Of a stretch of DNA of 64,000 bases, positions 25,282-34,083 are shown piece by piece (the stretch's first letter is position 1; every line of letters begins with the position of its first letter). The DNA is taken from NCBI RefSeq assembly GCF_000520815.1, contig NZ_ASRY01000285.1, positions 1 to 64,000 on the forward strand. The letters run 5' to 3'. The notes below the pieces were generated by a model. That model did no database searches. It saw only the letters and a list, made by a program, of their open reading frames with translations, and was not told where the DNA came from. The position numbers and the translations under genes are program-made. This DNA comes from Paenibacillus maysiensis. GTDB lineage: Bacteria > Bacillota > Bacilli > Paenibacillales > Paenibacillaceae.

Positions 25282-26172
25282 GTGATAACCAAATCTAATC
25301 TCTACCGCAAAGAGAAGATATATGGATACTTATTTATTCTTCCTCCTATTCTCGGTCTGCTAATCTTTACGTTGTTCCCGTTTCTCTATTCGTTATACGG
25401 CTCTTTTACAGATTGGGACGGATTGGGACAAATGAACTTTATTGGTCTCGACAATTTTAGGGATTTATTTAGCGATGAGCTCTTTTACAAATCGATGTAC
25501 AATACTTTTTTCTTAATGCTGGGTATTCCAATTGGTCTAGTATTAGCTTTACTGCTAGCACTGGGGTTGAATCGCAAGATTCCAGGCACGACGACATTTC
25601 GTGTGATCTACTATATTCCGGTTATTTCTTCGTTGGCTGCCGTTTCTATAATGTGGAACTGGGCATATAACGGAGACTATGGTCTGGTGAACCAATTCCT
25701 TGAGCTGTTCGGCATTAAAGGTCCTAACTGGCTGATGGATAAGGATACAGTCAAGCCAGCCTTGATTCTCATGACAGTTTGGAAAGGTCTTGGCTACACC
25801 ATGTTGCTGTATCTGGCGGCATTGCAAAGTGTATCTCGCTCTTATTATGAAGCGGCAGAGCTTGATGGAGCCAGCGGATTCCAAATGTTCCGCAACATTA
25901 CATGGCCAATGGTGAAGCCGGTAACCTTTTTCCTGGTCGTAACCAATATCATTGGCGGTTCGCAAATTTTTACCGAAATGAACATTATGACACCAACGGG
26001 TGGTCCAGAATACTCCTCCGCTTCAATCGTCTTCTATATTTGGGATAAGGCATTCAAAAACCTGCAAATGGGCTATGCCTCCGCGATGGCTATGATTCTT
26101 GGCATCTTCATTTTTATCGTAACTTTGATTCAATTCAAAATGAATGAAAAATCGTCCTTTGATGGGGATTGA
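25282..26172 (+). CDS. Sugar ABC transporter permease 1 (CUT1)
   Basis: 296 residues from GTG 25282, preferred because AGAGGTGA lies 5 bases upstream; the GTG at 25273 is too close to it. Six membrane segments are visible, beginning with YGYLFILPPILGLLIFTLFP. The EAA loop that docks the ATPase is EAAELDGASGFQMFRNITWP near residue 195. It pairs with the next gene, 28 bp downstream, as the MalF-like and MalG-like subunits. Confidence 0.9.
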   Translation: MITKSNLYRKEKIYGYLFILPPILGLLIFTLFPFLYSLYGSFTDWDGLGQMNFIGLDNFRDLFSDELFYKSMYNTFFLMLGIPIGLVLALLLALGLNRKIPGTTTFRVIYYIPVISSLAAVSIMWNWAYNGDYGLVNQFLELFGIKGPNWLMDKDTVKPALILMTVWKGLGYTMLLYLAALQSVSRSYYEAAELDGASGFQMFRNITWPMVKPVTFFLVVTNIIGGSQIFTEMNIMTPTGGPEYSSASIVFYIWDKAFKNLQMGYASAMAMILGIFIFIVTLIQFKMNEKSSFDGD

Positions 26173-26199
26173 TTTTCGCGGAAAGGAGTGAGTCTGATT

Positions 26200-27042
26200 A
26201 TGTCCCATAGTCAAAGAACGAAAGTTACCAATACTATTATTTTTATTGCCTTAGCCATTGGAGCGATTGTGATGATCGCACCGTTGCTCTGGATGCTGTC
26301 CACCTCGGTTAAGGAAAAGCAGGATGTTTTTGCTCTTCCGCCAGTATGGATACCAGAAGTGTTCCAGTTCAGCAAGTACAAGGAGATTTGGGAAGCAGGG
26401 CCTTTGCTCAGCGGGATTAAAAACAGTGTGATTGTGGCCGTAAGTGTTACCGTTATTGGTACTTTTACATCCAGTGTGGCCGCTTTTGCATTCGCAAAGC
26501 TGAGATTTCCTCATAAAAACAAACTGTTTCTGGCCCTGATCGCATCGATGATGATCCCGTATCCGACGGTTATGATTCCACAGTTTATGATGTTTTCCAA
26601 GCTCGGTTGGGTAGACACGCTTCTTCCGCTGATCGTTCCGGGTCTGTTTGGGAATGTGGTCATGATCTTTTTCCTGCGGCAGTATTTACTTAGCATACCT
26701 GATGCCATTATCGAAGCTGCCAAAATTGACGGAAGCTCTTATTTCCGACTCTACTCGTCGATTACGTTCCCGCTCATTAAGCCAGCTATCGCCGCGCAGC
26801 TTATTTTATGGTTCATGGGGATTTGGAACGATTATCTGGCACCTATTATTTATTTGAATTCACCGGAAACGCAAACATTGCAGCTGGTCATAGCGAACTT
26901 TAATGCGACCTATGCCATTCAGACGGATTATCCGCTTATTATGGCAGCTTCCATAGTCGCTTTGTTACCTGTACTGATTATATTCCTGATCTTCCAGAAA
27001 CAGATTATTGAGTCGGTTGCTATTTCCGGTGTCAAAGGTTAA
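26200..27042 (+). CDS. Sugar ABC transporter permease 2 (CUT1)
   Basis: 280 residues from ATG 26200, with AAAGGAGTGAG about 7 bases upstream. It is the MalG-like partner: IVMIAPLLWMLSTSVKEKQD at the start, IASMMIPYPTVMIPQFMMFS, and an EAA loop EAAKIDGSSYFRLYSSITFP. Six membrane segments. It ends with IIESVAISGVKG, the usual C-terminus of this subunit. Confidence 0.9.
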   Translation: MSHSQRTKVTNTIIFIALAIGAIVMIAPLLWMLSTSVKEKQDVFALPPVWIPEVFQFSKYKEIWEAGPLLSGIKNSVIVAVSVTVIGTFTSSVAAFAFAKLRFPHKNKLFLALIASMMIPYPTVMIPQFMMFSKLGWVDTLLPLIVPGLFGNVVMIFFLRQYLLSIPDAIIEAAKIDGSSYFRLYSSITFPLIKPAIAAQLILWFMGIWNDYLAPIIYLNSPETQTLQLVIANFNATYAIQTDYPLIMAASIVALLPVLIIFLIFQKQIIESVAISGVKG

Positions 27043-27064
27043 GTGTAGCCCCTGGAGGGCACGG

Positions 27065-27238
27065 ATGAATGATGTAAGGCAATCACAATATGTAAGGGGT
27101 AAAGGAAGGAGGAGAATAACAGTTATGGTGATGCTGCTTATGCTGGGCCTATCCGGCTGTGGGGATAACACTCCGGACCCTGTATATCCACAGGCTCCGC
27201 CTCCCGATCACTTGTATGAACTACATACTTATATATAG
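27065..27238 (+). CDS. Small lipoprotein in the arabinoside operon
   Basis: 57 residues. ATG 27065 follows GGAGGG by 5 bases, 22 bp after the permease gene. A basic stretch (RGKGRRR) precedes a hydrophobic run ending in the lipobox LSGC, and the mature part has about 24 residues (GDNTPDPVYPQAPPPDHLYE...). A signal of this clarity in so short a frame suggests a real membrane-anchored peptide. Its role is unknown; an accessory of the adjacent transporter is inference. Confidence 0.6.
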   Translation: MNDVRQSQYVRGKGRRRITVMVMLLMLGLSGCGDNTPDPVYPQAPPPDHLYELHTYI

Positions 27239-27252
27239 AGGAGAGAATAACC

Positions 27253-28224
27253 ATGAATCAATCTGTACCCTTTAATAATCCGGTCATTGAGCAACGGGCA
27301 GATCCTTGGATTTACAAGCATAGTGACGGATGCTATTACTTTACCGGATCTGTACCAGAGTATGACCGCATTGAGGTTCGACGAGCACGTAATATTCAAG
27401 ATTTAAGTACAGCAGAGCCTGTCGCCGTGTGGCACAAATATGAAACGGGCCCGTTAAGTGCGAACATTTGGGCACCGGAAATTCATTATATTAACGATAA
27501 ATGGTACATTTATTTTGCAGCAGCTCGCACCACAGAAACGAAGGAAGGTCTGTTCGACCACCGGATGTTCGTATTGGAAAATGATTCAGCTAACCCACTG
27601 GAAGGAGAATGGGTGGAAAAGGGACAGATTAAAACCCGTTGGGAGACGTTCGCTCTCGATGCGACAACCTTCCAGCATCATGGAGTTCTGTATTATGTGT
27701 GGGCTCAGAAGGACCCGGATATCGTCGGTAATTCCAATCTGTATATTTCCGAAATGAGCAATCCGTGGACGCTTCGCGGTGAGCAGGTGATGATCTCTAC
27801 TCCTGAATATGATTGGGAAATCATCGGTTTTAAGGTGAATGAAGGAGCGGCAGTTCTGAAACGGAACGGGCGGATCTTTATCAGTTATTCAGCTAGCGCC
27901 ACAGACCACAATTATTGCATGGGCCTGTTGACGGCAGATGAGAATGCGGATTTACTTGATCCGAAATCATGGACAAAATCACCTGAGCCGGTATTCTGTA
28001 CCAATAAGGAAACAGGACAATTTGGGCCAGGTCATAACAGTTTTACGGTTGCTGCTGACGGTAGCGATGTTATCGTATATCATGCACGAAATTACAAGGA
28101 GATTACGGGTGACCCGCTGTATGATCCGAATCGTCATACACGTGTTCAGCCGTTCAACTGGAAGGAAGATGGAACACCTGATTTTGGTATTCCAGTACCA
28201 GATGGCGTTTCTGTTGATAGATAA
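27253..28224 (+). CDS. Glycoside hydrolase family 43, probable alpha-L-arabinofuranosidase or beta-xylosidase
   Basis: 323 residues, no signal peptide, so cytoplasmic. The five-bladed propeller has the GH43 acid residues in place: base Asp in QRADPWIYKH, the modulating Asp in FALDATTFQHH and the acid Glu in FKVNEGAAVLKR. WAPEIHYINDKWYIYFAA is the conserved second blade. The length corresponds to a single catalytic domain without a binding module. It ends the transporter operon and would split imported arabinose- or xylose-containing oligosaccharides. Exact specificity cannot be read. Confidence 0.88.
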   Translation: MNQSVPFNNPVIEQRADPWIYKHSDGCYYFTGSVPEYDRIEVRRARNIQDLSTAEPVAVWHKYETGPLSANIWAPEIHYINDKWYIYFAAARTTETKEGLFDHRMFVLENDSANPLEGEWVEKGQIKTRWETFALDATTFQHHGVLYYVWAQKDPDIVGNSNLYISEMSNPWTLRGEQVMISTPEYDWEIIGFKVNEGAAVLKRNGRIFISYSASATDHNYCMGLLTADENADLLDPKSWTKSPEPVFCTNKETGQFGPGHNSFTVAADGSDVIVYHARNYKEITGDPLYDPNRHTRVQPFNWKEDGTPDFGIPVPDGVSVDR

Positions 28225-28603
28225 GCGAAATCTATTATAGATGGTTGACGTGTTGCACAGCGGCACTGTAGCTTTCTAGAAATCATAGGAAATCATGATT
28301 TGGCTGCGTATAACAAGAGCAATAGGATATCTTCTGAGCCTTCAGGCTGGAGGGTATCTTTTTGCTTTTTGGATGTCAAAGCTGGCCGTAATTGTCTTAA
28401 ATATACACAAGCCAAAGTACATTTGGGGGTTATGTATGCGTTTGAAAGCATGTTAAGCGCTTGATTGATAAAAATGTTTAATATTTTCCACGAGATGGAA
28501 GCTGCAAATGTATGGTAAAGTGTAGTATATACAAGGTTTTATCCAAATGTCTTATCCAAAGTCTCCTGTGCATACCGAATCCGAATCACACGAGGTGAGA
28601 AAA
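28225..28603 (+). other. Intergenic region before the methyltransferase
   Basis: Contains the operon terminator (28326-28363) and a cre-like TTAAGCGCTTGA near 28452-28463. AGTATATAC around 28524 could be a -10 box. No gene is seen. Confidence 0.4.
28326..28363 (+). terminator. Terminator of the arabinoside operon
   Basis: Imperfect stem GATATCTTCTGAGCC-ttca-GGCTGGAGGGTATC followed by five T. Confidence 0.65.
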
Positions 28604-30712
28604 ATGCTGCAATCGTTAAAAGCCATTGCTAACTACAGGAAAGAAAATGATCTGGCCTGGGATACACCGACTTGGCTAAAGCTGCTTGTTTCGGCTGAGG
28701 AGCGTATTGTTAATCTGGAACGCATTCGATCCATAGGTGAGTTAAAGGATGCCAATCCTGTACTGGATTATGTGGAGCGCACGTTGCTTATTTTGGACGG
28801 ACTTCCATTGTCATTCTGGGTTAAAGAGCTACTGGAAGATGTGTTGGTATGGTCTGAGACAGCCAAAGGAGGTACAGTCCGCGAACGGCTACGCTGGCAG
28901 CATGAGGGCATTAATTTGTTTGTACATAATATTGGCTCCTCCCAACTATATGTCAGACAGGCTCAAGCCGAGTCCCCTGCATACCCGCGCAACAGCATGA
29001 CCCGAATTCTGATTGAGACGCATGGATTGATCGGGCAATATATACGGGGAGAAATTCCTTTTGCGGAAAATCGACTGCTGCTCGAAATTACTCGTAAGGG
29101 CTGGCTGAGCCCTGAGGAACTGGAGCTTGTTTTACGGGCCCTGAACGAGTGTATTATCGCCGGGGTAGAGCCTGCATTATGGGACCAAGTACGCAGTGAA
29201 GTGGAGCAGCTGATCGGCTGGATTGCATGGGATAACGCACCTGTAGTCTGGAGTGTAAAGGAGCGACTGGAGAGATTACGGTCGGTTTCGATTCATGAAG
29301 GGGAGCCGTTCGAGCAGGCTTACACAGAACTAGAGCGGGAGTTGAATGTAGAGAAGGTGCTGGCTCCGTTGGAGAATCGGACACTGTGGTATGTGGAATC
29401 AGCTTTGCAGGATTTTTCGCTTCAAGAACTGGTAAAGGTATTCTTACTCACGTTGAGGGATGGCACGGGGCAGGAACAGCCTACAACCGTTCGCCATATC
29501 AGTTTCGAATCGCTCATGAATACGATGTATTATGACTATCGTGGTGTCAAGAAAATTAACGTATACAAAAAACGAATGATAGAAAAATATTTAAGCGCGT
29601 TGTCCTGGCAGGACATTTCAAAAGGAAAACGGAAGCATAATCCTCATTTGAGTGTGATCGTGGAACATAAAGAGGAACTGCCGAGTACTGTGTTTTTTAA
29701 TTTTGTATTTTCATCTGCGGCTGAGAAACTGATCGACTTTTGTATTGAGGCAGAAAAAACGCCTCTGTATGACAAAGCAGTCCTGCTGCTGTTCGATCTG
29801 TTCGGATTACGGCGCGATGCTTATGATCGCTTTCACAATGAGGAGACGTACCTTACAGATATGAACCAGACCGTAGATTACAAAAGGGTCATTTTGGATT
29901 ACGTGACTGGAACCCGCATACTGGATATTGGACCCGGCGGGGGCGTGCTGCTGGATCTGATCGAACAGGAAAGACCAGATGCGAAGCCACTAGGTCTTGA
30001 TATTTCTGTGAATGTCATTGAGGCACTTAAACGTAAAAAGCAATTGGAGCGCCATCGTTGGGATGTCATCAAAGGAGATGCGCTCCGGTTGGAGGAATAT
30101 GTGGAAACAGGGAGCATGGACACGGTCATTTTCTCTTCGATTCTTCACGAGCTCTATTCCTACATCGAACGAGATGGAATTCGGTTCAATCCACAAACGG
30201 TGGAGGCTGCTTTGCAGAGCGCCTATCGTGTGCTCGCACCCGGCGGGCGTATCATCATTCGTGACGGTATTATGACCGAACCAGCAGAGCAGCGCAGACG
30301 AATTCGATTCTTGGAGCCGGATGGAATGGAATGGCTGATACGGTATGCGCAAGATTTTGCGGGCCGCCACATTGAAATAGAGCGTGTGGGGGAGCATGAG
30401 GCTATTTTGCCTGTGAACGATGCGATGGAATTTCTATATACCTATACATGGGGGACGGAAGCCTATGTGCATGAAGTGCAGGAGCAGTTTGGGTATTTTA
30501 CCCCGTCACAGTATGAAGAGTGTATTCGTAACACACTTGGATCACAAGCGATTATCCGGGTGAGCCGCCACTATTTACAGGAGGGCTATGCCGAGGCGCT
30601 GTCCAGCCGTGTTGAGTTCATGGATGAGCAGGGCCAGCGGGTTCCTTTGCCAGACAGCACCTGTCTGATCGTGATTGAGAAGCCGAATAATAGGGCTGGA
30701 GTTGCTGAATGA
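28604..30712 (+). CDS. Large protein with C-terminal SAM-dependent methyltransferase domain
   Basis: 702 residues from ATG 28604, chosen because GAGGTGAG lies directly upstream; ATG 28547 would add 19 residues but has a poor ribosome site. Residues about 1-400 are mostly helical with many acidic and basic residues and match no family I recognise. Residues about 430-600 form a class I methyltransferase: motif I is GTRILDIGPGGGVLLDLIEQ, motif II AKPLGLDISVNVIEALKRKK, a central DTVIFSSILHELYSYIERDG and GGRIIIRDGIMTEP. The tail (VSRHYLQEGYAEALSSRVEF) is also methyltransferase-like. The substrate is unknown. A terminator follows. Confidence 0.75.
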   Translation: MLQSLKAIANYRKENDLAWDTPTWLKLLVSAEERIVNLERIRSIGELKDANPVLDYVERTLLILDGLPLSFWVKELLEDVLVWSETAKGGTVRERLRWQHEGINLFVHNIGSSQLYVRQAQAESPAYPRNSMTRILIETHGLIGQYIRGEIPFAENRLLLEITRKGWLSPEELELVLRALNECIIAGVEPALWDQVRSEVEQLIGWIAWDNAPVVWSVKERLERLRSVSIHEGEPFEQAYTELERELNVEKVLAPLENRTLWYVESALQDFSLQELVKVFLLTLRDGTGQEQPTTVRHISFESLMNTMYYDYRGVKKINVYKKRMIEKYLSALSWQDISKGKRKHNPHLSVIVEHKEELPSTVFFNFVFSSAAEKLIDFCIEAEKTPLYDKAVLLLFDLFGLRRDAYDRFHNEETYLTDMNQTVDYKRVILDYVTGTRILDIGPGGGVLLDLIEQERPDAKPLGLDISVNVIEALKRKKQLERHRWDVIKGDALRLEEYVETGSMDTVIFSSILHELYSYIERDGIRFNPQTVEAALQSAYRVLAPGGRIIIRDGIMTEPAEQRRRIRFLEPDGMEWLIRYAQDFAGRHIEIERVGEHEAILPVNDAMEFLYTYTWGTEAYVHEVQEQFGYFTPSQYEECIRNTLGSQAIIRVSRHYLQEGYAEALSSRVEFMDEQGQRVPLPDSTCLIVIEKPNNRAGVAE

Positions 30713-30732
30713 TTTTTAATTTGAACAAGAGA

Positions 30733-30775
30733 GTGCCTTCTGATTTGTGCCAAGCACGATTAGAAGGCATTTTTT
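30733..30775 (+). terminator. Terminator after the methyltransferase
   Basis: TGCCTTCT pairs with AGAAGGCA; six T follow. Confidence 0.85.
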
Positions 30776-30840
30776 AGAAAGCTAGTGGAGGTGTGTTCAT
30801 GTATGTCCTCGCAGGTGGAAATATCCGGGTATGACAATTG

Positions 30841-30869
30841 TTGAAATAGAAACAAAATTATATTATATT
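30841..30869 (+). promoter_or_regulatory. Promoter of the MarR gene
   Basis: TTGAAA (30841-30846) and TATATT (30864-30869), spacer 17, 38 bp before the start codon, in a strongly AT-rich stretch. Confidence 0.55.
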
Positions 30870-30906
30870 TTATTGTTAATGCACCAACGGGTGGGAGGAC
30901 AGGACC

Positions 30907-31380
30907 ATGAACAAAGAAGAACAGGTCATAATGGGTTTCAGGGATTTATATAACAAGATGGTTTGGCTTAATAAGGATAAGATGGAAGACAGTCTTAAGG
31001 GTTATAAGTCTTCTGAAGTACATTGCATCGAATACATTGAAAGAAATGTAGATTCCAACGTGACAAAACTTGCGGAGTCCCTTTATATGACTAGCGGTGC
31101 CATAAGTAAAATAGCAAAGAAGCTCATAAAAAAAGGTATTATCGAAAGCTACCAGAAGCCGGATAACAAGAAAGAAATCTATTTTAGGCTTACTGAGCAA
31201 GGGAAAGTAATCTATAAAATCCATGAGGAGCTGCACAAAGAGTTTCAAGAGCGGGATAAAGCCGTATTTGAGCAGGTAACCGAGGAACAATTTGACAGTA
31301 TGCTTAGCTTCATGGAAAAGTATAGTAGGCATTTGGATGCAGAAATAAAGAAACAGGGTATAGATATTAAGTCGGAATAA
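30907..31380 (+). CDS. MarR family regulator
   Basis: 157 residues, ATG 5 to 10 bases after GGAGGACAGG. The winged helix reads NVTKLAESLYMTSGAISKIA then KKLIKKGIIESYQKPDNKKE with the wing Asp-x-(K/R) turn. Flanking helices form the dimer. The AT-rich composition differs from the neighbours and matches that of the following MFS gene, so the pair was probably acquired together. It likely represses the MFS gene through the inverted repeat at 31464. Confidence 0.88.
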   Translation: MNKEEQVIMGFRDLYNKMVWLNKDKMEDSLKGYKSSEVHCIEYIERNVDSNVTKLAESLYMTSGAISKIAKKLIKKGIIESYQKPDNKKEIYFRLTEQGKVIYKIHEELHKEFQERDKAVFEQVTEEQFDSMLSFMEKYSRHLDAEIKKQGIDIKSE

Positions 31381-31407
31381 ATTTGAATAATGAAAATCAA
31401 ACCACAG

Positions 31408-31443
31408 GCAGCCGGGCTCTATTGAGAACGGGCTGCATTTTTT
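31408..31443 (+). terminator. Terminator between MarR and MFS genes
   Basis: GCAGCC (31408-31413) pairs with GGCTGC (31431-31436), with inner partial pairing; seven T follow. Confidence 0.8.
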
Positions 31444-31456
31444 TACTATTATTTTG

Positions 31457-31498
31457 TTGCCGAGGAAGCAAAAATGTGATATGATTTTTTTTGCTTCC
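31457..31498 (+). promoter_or_regulatory. Promoter with overlapping inverted-repeat operator for the MFS gene
   Basis: TTGCCG (31457-31462) and TATGAT (31480-31485), spacer 17. GGAAGCAAAAA (31464-31474) and TTTTTGCTTCC (31488-31498) are a perfect 11-bp inverted repeat centred on the -10 box, an ideal repressor site for the MarR protein. Confidence 0.75.
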
Positions 31499-31534
31499 AA
31501 GGAAATAAAACCATAGTTTTGAGGGGGGAATTTA

Positions 31535-32770
31535 ATGTTCAAATTTAGATCACACAATGAACAGAACACAGAACAAACCGTAGATAAACACGCTTTAATA
31601 TTCGGTCTTATCTCTGTGTTTCTTTGCGGAATAGGCTTCAGTATCATAACACCTGTCGTCCCATTCTTAGTGCAGCCTTATACAAGCAATCCGGGAGAAC
31701 AAGCTGTAGTTGTTACGCTGCTGACCTCTGTTTATGCAGTCTGCGTGTTTTTTGCGGCCCCCGTACTTGGAGCTCTGAGCGACAAATATGGCCGTCGTCC
31801 ATTGCTCTTAGTATGCCTTTTGGGTTCCGCAATCGGGTACTTGGTTTTTGGCATAGGAGGAGCTCTATGGGTACTATTTGCTGGGCGCATAATAGAAGGT
31901 ATAACAGGCGGGAGCATAAGCACGATCTTCGCATATTTTGCAGACATCATTCCTCCAGAACAGAGAACCAAATACTTTGGATGGGTGAGTGCGGTTGTAG
32001 GTGTAGGCACTGTCATTGGCCCAACTCTAGGCGGATTACTTGCCAAGTTTGGTTATTCTGTACCCATGTATTTTGGAGCAATCATAACTTTATTGAATGT
32101 TGTTTATGGATTCTTTTTTATGCCTGAGAGCCTTGACAAGAATAATAGACTGAAAGAGATTACCCTTGTAAGACTGAATCCATTTACACAGCTTGCAAAC
32201 TTGCTTTCCATGAAAAACTTAAACAGGCTACTTGTCTCAGCGTTCTTGCTTTGGATACCCAACGGATCTTTACAGGCCGTTTTTTCACAATTTACAATGG
32301 ATACTTTCGGTTGGAAGCCTGCACTAATCGGACTTATGTTTTCAATTATGGGTTTCCAAGACATCATTTCACAAGGATTCATAATGCCAAAGCTTTTGAT
32401 AAAACTTAATGATAAACAGATAGCAATTCTTGGAATGGTTTCGGAGATTATAGGCTACAGTCTTATTGCGCTATCTACTTTGTTCTCATTCTATCCTCTT
32501 TTTATCGCTGGAATGTTTATATTTGGTTTTGGTGATTCGATCTTTGGGCCTTCATTCAATGGGATGCTCTCCAAGTCTGTTGATTCTAGTGAACAAGGAA
32601 GGATTCAAGGAGGTAGCCAATCGATTCAGGCTTTAGCAAGAATGATTGGGCCTATCATAGGAGGCCAAATCTATGTATCACTTGGTCATGCCGCACCCGC
32701 TTTTATGGGTATGATCCTTATAGCAGCGGCAATACCAGTTTTATATAAGAGAGCGAATATAAATATGTAA
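31535..32770 (+). CDS. MFS transporter, Tet(A)-like drug efflux protein
   Basis: 411 residues, ATG after GAGGGGGG. Twelve membrane segments. Motif A is GALSDKYGRRPLLLVCLLGS and motif C lies in VVGVGTVIGPTLGGLLAKFG, as in the class of Tet and multidrug proton antiporters. IEGITGGSISTIFAYFADII is typical of the tetracycline-type subgroup. Substrate is unknown. It is preceded by a MarR regulator and an operator overlapping the promoter. AT-rich, like the regulator, suggesting transfer as a unit. Confidence 0.88.
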   Translation: MFKFRSHNEQNTEQTVDKHALIFGLISVFLCGIGFSIITPVVPFLVQPYTSNPGEQAVVVTLLTSVYAVCVFFAAPVLGALSDKYGRRPLLLVCLLGSAIGYLVFGIGGALWVLFAGRIIEGITGGSISTIFAYFADIIPPEQRTKYFGWVSAVVGVGTVIGPTLGGLLAKFGYSVPMYFGAIITLLNVVYGFFFMPESLDKNNRLKEITLVRLNPFTQLANLLSMKNLNRLLVSAFLLWIPNGSLQAVFSQFTMDTFGWKPALIGLMFSIMGFQDIISQGFIMPKLLIKLNDKQIAILGMVSEIIGYSLIALSTLFSFYPLFIAGMFIFGFGDSIFGPSFNGMLSKSVDSSEQGRIQGGSQSIQALARMIGPIIGGQIYVSLGHAAPAFMGMILIAAAIPVLYKRANINM

Positions 32771-32790
32771 ACTACCTACTTTCTTTAGGC

Positions 32791-32832
32791 AATAGGGTTT
32801 CAGAACTTAGGGACAAGTTCTGAAACCCTATT
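32791..32832. terminator. Long perfect hairpin after the MFS gene
   Basis: AATAGGGTTTCAGAACTT pairs perfectly over 18 bp with its complement at 32815-32832, loop GGGACA-like of 6. There is no long T run, so it may act as a bidirectional terminator or as a processing hairpin. Confidence 0.7.
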
Positions 32833-32844
32833 TGTTTACAGTCT

Positions 32845-32868
32845 GAGCCATCCGCATGCGAATGGCTC
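32845..32868. repeat. 24-bp near-perfect palindrome
   Basis: GAGCCAT-CCGCATGCGA-ATGGCTC reads nearly the same on both strands (one mismatched pair). It lies between the MFS hairpin and the stop of nrdF and could end the nrd transcript, but no T run follows on either strand. Confidence 0.55.
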
Positions 32869-32910
32869 TTCACAGCATCACCTTGCTAAATTAATTTCAC
32901 GTATTTGTAC

Positions 32911-33876
32911 TTATACGCCAAAATTAAAATCATCATCTGTCAGCGGCTCTACATTCATCGCCCGCACGTAGCCGTTCCCTTTTTTAGAAAAGAAATCATG
33001 CTGCTTGGTGTGGGTGCTGATGCCGTTGAATACAATTGGATTAACTTCTTCTTCTTCAAACAGTGGATCAAAGCCCAAGTTCATCATGGCCTTGTTGGCG
33101 TTGTAGCGCAAGAAGACTTTGACATCATCCACCAGCCCGATAGGAGCATAAATTTGCTCGGTGTATTGCTCCTCGTTATTGTGTAAGTAGCGCAGCAAGC
33201 CTACCAGCGTCTGGTACAGATCCCGTTGCTCTTCCTCGTCCAGCTCTGCATAAATCTCCTGTGCCAGCACACCCACATAAACACCGTGAATACTTTCGTC
33301 CCGTAAAATCAGGTCGATAATTTCTCCGCTGCATGTCATCTTGCCCTGACCCGCCAGATAGAGAGGGTAGAAGAAGCCGCTATAAAATAAATAGCTTTCT
33401 AACAGCACTGACGCTGCCATCGCGAGATACAGGTCTTTGGGTGTATGGATATTCATATAATACTGACGAATGGTTTCCGCCTTGGTCTGGAGATGCGGAT
33501 TTTCCTCTACCCAGCGGAATATATTATCAATCTCTTCCGTAGAAGCCAGGGTTGTAAAAATGCTGCTGTACGATTTCGCATGAATTTGCTCCATCATCGC
33601 CATAAAGCTCAGTACAGCTTTGCGTTGCAGCCCGTCTACATGCTCCATAATCTGCGGCATACCTACGCCGCCTTGAATCGTATCCAGCAGCGTTAAGCCG
33701 CCGAGCACCTTCATGTAGGCATCTTTTTCAATATCACTGAGGGTGACCCAGCTCATTTTATCGTCGGACAGCGGAATTTCATCATCCGTCCAAAATTGCA
33801 TAATGTTCTGATTCCAGAACATCAATGTGAAATCATCGTCCGAGCGGTTCCAGTTTACAGCTTGTATACCTGTCAT
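32911..33876 (-). CDS. nrdF: Class Ib ribonucleotide reductase, small subunit NrdF
   Basis: 321 residues. The metal-site residues are in order: Asp/Glu around [20 protein letters not shown], Glu-x-x-His in [12 protein letters not shown] (with the radical Tyr), Glu in [16 protein letters not shown] and Glu-x-x-His in [14 protein letters not shown]. Length and the C-terminal tail ([10 protein letters not shown]) fit NrdF. It carries the Mn2 or Fe2 tyrosyl-radical cofactor that NrdI helps to make. It is 207 bp from nrdE, a larger gap than usual in this operon. Ends the nrd transcript. Confidence 0.95.
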   Translation of the reverse strand: MTGIQAVNWNRSDDDFTLMFWNQNIMQFWTDDEIPLSDDKMSWVTLSDIEKDAYMKVLGGLTLLDTIQGGVGMPQIMEHVDGLQRKAVLSFMAMMEQIHAKSYSSIFTTLASTEEIDNIFRWVEENPHLQTKAETIRQYYMNIHTPKDLYLAMAASVLLESYLFYSGFFYPLYLAGQGKMTCSGEIIDLILRDESIHGVYVGVLAQEIYAELDEEEQRDLYQTLVGLLRYLHNNEEQYTEQIYAPIGLVDDVKVFLRYNANKAMMNLGFDPLFEEEEVNPIVFNGISTHTKQHDFFSKKGNGYVRAMNVEPLTDDDFNFGV

Positions 33877-34083
33877 TGTTTAGCATTCTCCCTTCAGCTT
33901 CCGAGATTTCCTAGAGTCACAATAAGGTGCTATAGGCGAATCATCGTATGCTTGACATACGGAAGCTGCATCCGCGAGGCCGTGTCCCAACCCATAAAGG
34001 GCGGAACATCGAGCTGGATACAGCTTCTAATGAAAAGCATCCATATATATGAGGATTTCTAATGTTAATTTATGAGCATGGTC
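33877..34083 (-). other. Gap between nrdE and nrdF
   Basis: 207 bp in the middle of the nrd operon. A 36-codon minus-strand frame (34040-33930, MLFIRSCIQLDVPPFMGWDT...) is open but has no ribosome site. AAGCTGTATCC...GGATGCAGCTT pairs imperfectly and might form an RNA structure. nrdF has its own weak site (GGGAGAATGC). Confidence 0.35.

Noticed and set aside
30946-31647. 233-codon minus-strand frame across the MarR gene
   Set aside because: It arises from low GC on the reverse of the MarR gene, runs through two terminators and a promoter, and has no start signal.
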